Shown here one piece after another: positions 4,772 to 5,211 of a DNA stretch of 5,211 nucleotides. The position numbers and the translations under genes are program-made. Location of the stretch: contig JALXER010000230.1 of assembly GCA_027069385.1 (NCBI GenBank), positions 1-5,211 on the forward strand. Reading direction: 5' to 3'. Source of the DNA: Paracoccaceae bacterium (GTDB lineage: Bacteria; Pseudomonadota; Alphaproteobacteria; Rhodobacterales; Rhodobacteraceae). The number at the start of each line of letters is the position of its first letter. The first letter of the stretch is position 1. The notes under the pieces were generated by a model that saw only the letters and a program-made list of their open reading frames with translations, searched no databases and was not told the origin of the DNA.

Positions 4772-5211
4772 ATGAGCAAACCAGTTTCCAGACGGCATGT
4801 GTTTTACCTGCCCGGCTATGACCCGATGCCCCCGCGCCGCTATCGCGAGATTTACCGGCGTGAATCGGCGCGTCAGGCCGGAATTTCGGGCTATGAAATT
4901 GCGGTCAGCGCGGTGGACGGGCGCGCGCATTACCAATGGCAGGTCGATGCGCGTATGGACGGGCAGCATACCCGCACGATTGTCGAGTTCCTGCCGTGGA
5001 ACGATCTGGTGCGGGCCTCTATGCAAACCTCGATCTTGGGCACCTACGGGCTGATGCTGCGCACGTTCTGGCTCTATCTGGTCAGCGGTACGTTTGTAGC
5101 GCTGACGCGGCTGCGCGCGGTGGCGATGATTGCGGTGCTGTATCCGGTGGCGCTGCTGCTGGGGCAAGCGGCGCTGGCGGTTCTGGCGGGGCTGGGGGCG
5201 TGGTGGCTGGT
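4772..5211 (+). CDS. Unrecognised membrane protein with YLPGYDP motif (3' end missing)
   Basis: The frame is open from ATG 4772-4774 to the window end, 146 complete codons, so the C-terminus is missing. In-frame starts at 4751, 4760 and 4763 are possible. 4772 is preferred because GGTGGG (4762-4767) precedes it and MSKPVSRRHVFYLPGYDP is a compact start. The first 80 residues are soluble: HVFYLPGYDPMPPRRYREIYRRE, then an apparent beta-rich part (AHYQWQVDARMDGQHTRTIVEFLPWNDLV). Residues from about 92 on are strongly hydrophobic and probably hold two or more membrane segments. The hydrophobic strand followed by PGYD recalls the start of an alpha/beta-hydrolase fold, but no nucleophile elbow is in view. 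I recall similar hypothetical proteins in Rhodobacterales without known function. Co-transcription with ccdA is likely. Confidence 0.75.
   Translation, partial: MSKPVSRRHVFYLPGYDPMPPRRYREIYRRESARQAGISGYEIAVSAVDGRAHYQWQVDARMDGQHTRTIVEFLPWNDLVRASMQTSILGTYGLMLRTFWLYLVSGTFVALTRLRAVAMIAVLYPVALLLGQAALAVLAGLGAWWL

Noticed and set aside
4427..5167. Minus-strand 246-residue frame rich in His, Gln, Arg and Pro
   Set aside because: It is the complement of ccdA and of the next gene; its composition is typical of antisense shadows in GC-rich genomes.

Overview
The window looks like chromosome from an alphaproteobacterium of the Rhodobacterales (Roseobacter/Paracoccaceae type). I base this on the GC-rich codon use of the housekeeping genes, the style of the DapF, MtaB and CcdA proteins, and a GC-rich palindromic intergenic element of a kind I associate with that order. 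No database search was possible, so the placement is an inference.

Layout. Bases 1-91 are the last 29 codons of an IS630-type transposase (+ strand). Twelve bases after its stop lies a complete 869-bp IS5-family element (IS427-like, 105-973) with 17-bp imperfect terminal inverted repeats and TA on both sides. Its transposase (- strand) is broken: the frame changes at an A7 run, and a 40-nt palindromic insertion sits directly before the second DDE aspartate. A large nested inverted repeat (1010-1262, centre near 1136) follows. Next is a - strand pair, dapF then mtaB, whose stop and start codons overlap as ATGA. dapF makes meso-diaminopimelate for lysine and peptidoglycan; mtaB methylthiolates t6A37 of tRNAs. 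tRNA-Lys(UUU) follows on the + strand with its own likely promoter. About 400 bases without a convincing gene but with several palindromes and a spaced direct repeat lead to ccdA (+), a six-helix membrane thiol-disulfide transporter for cytochrome c maturation. An unrecognised membrane-protein gene that runs off the window end follows ccdA in the same frame.

How the genes relate. dapF-mtaB is a translationally coupled housekeeping operon pointing towards the IS-rich left side. ccdA and the downstream gene probably form a second operon. The left kilobase is an accumulation site for mobile DNA: an IS630 remnant, an IS5 element beside or inside its end, and palindromic repeat DNA. I found no evidence of a new defence or biosynthetic system. 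The points most worth a second look are the nested palindromic element, the related hairpin inside the transposase gene, and the serine at DapF's usual second catalytic cysteine.
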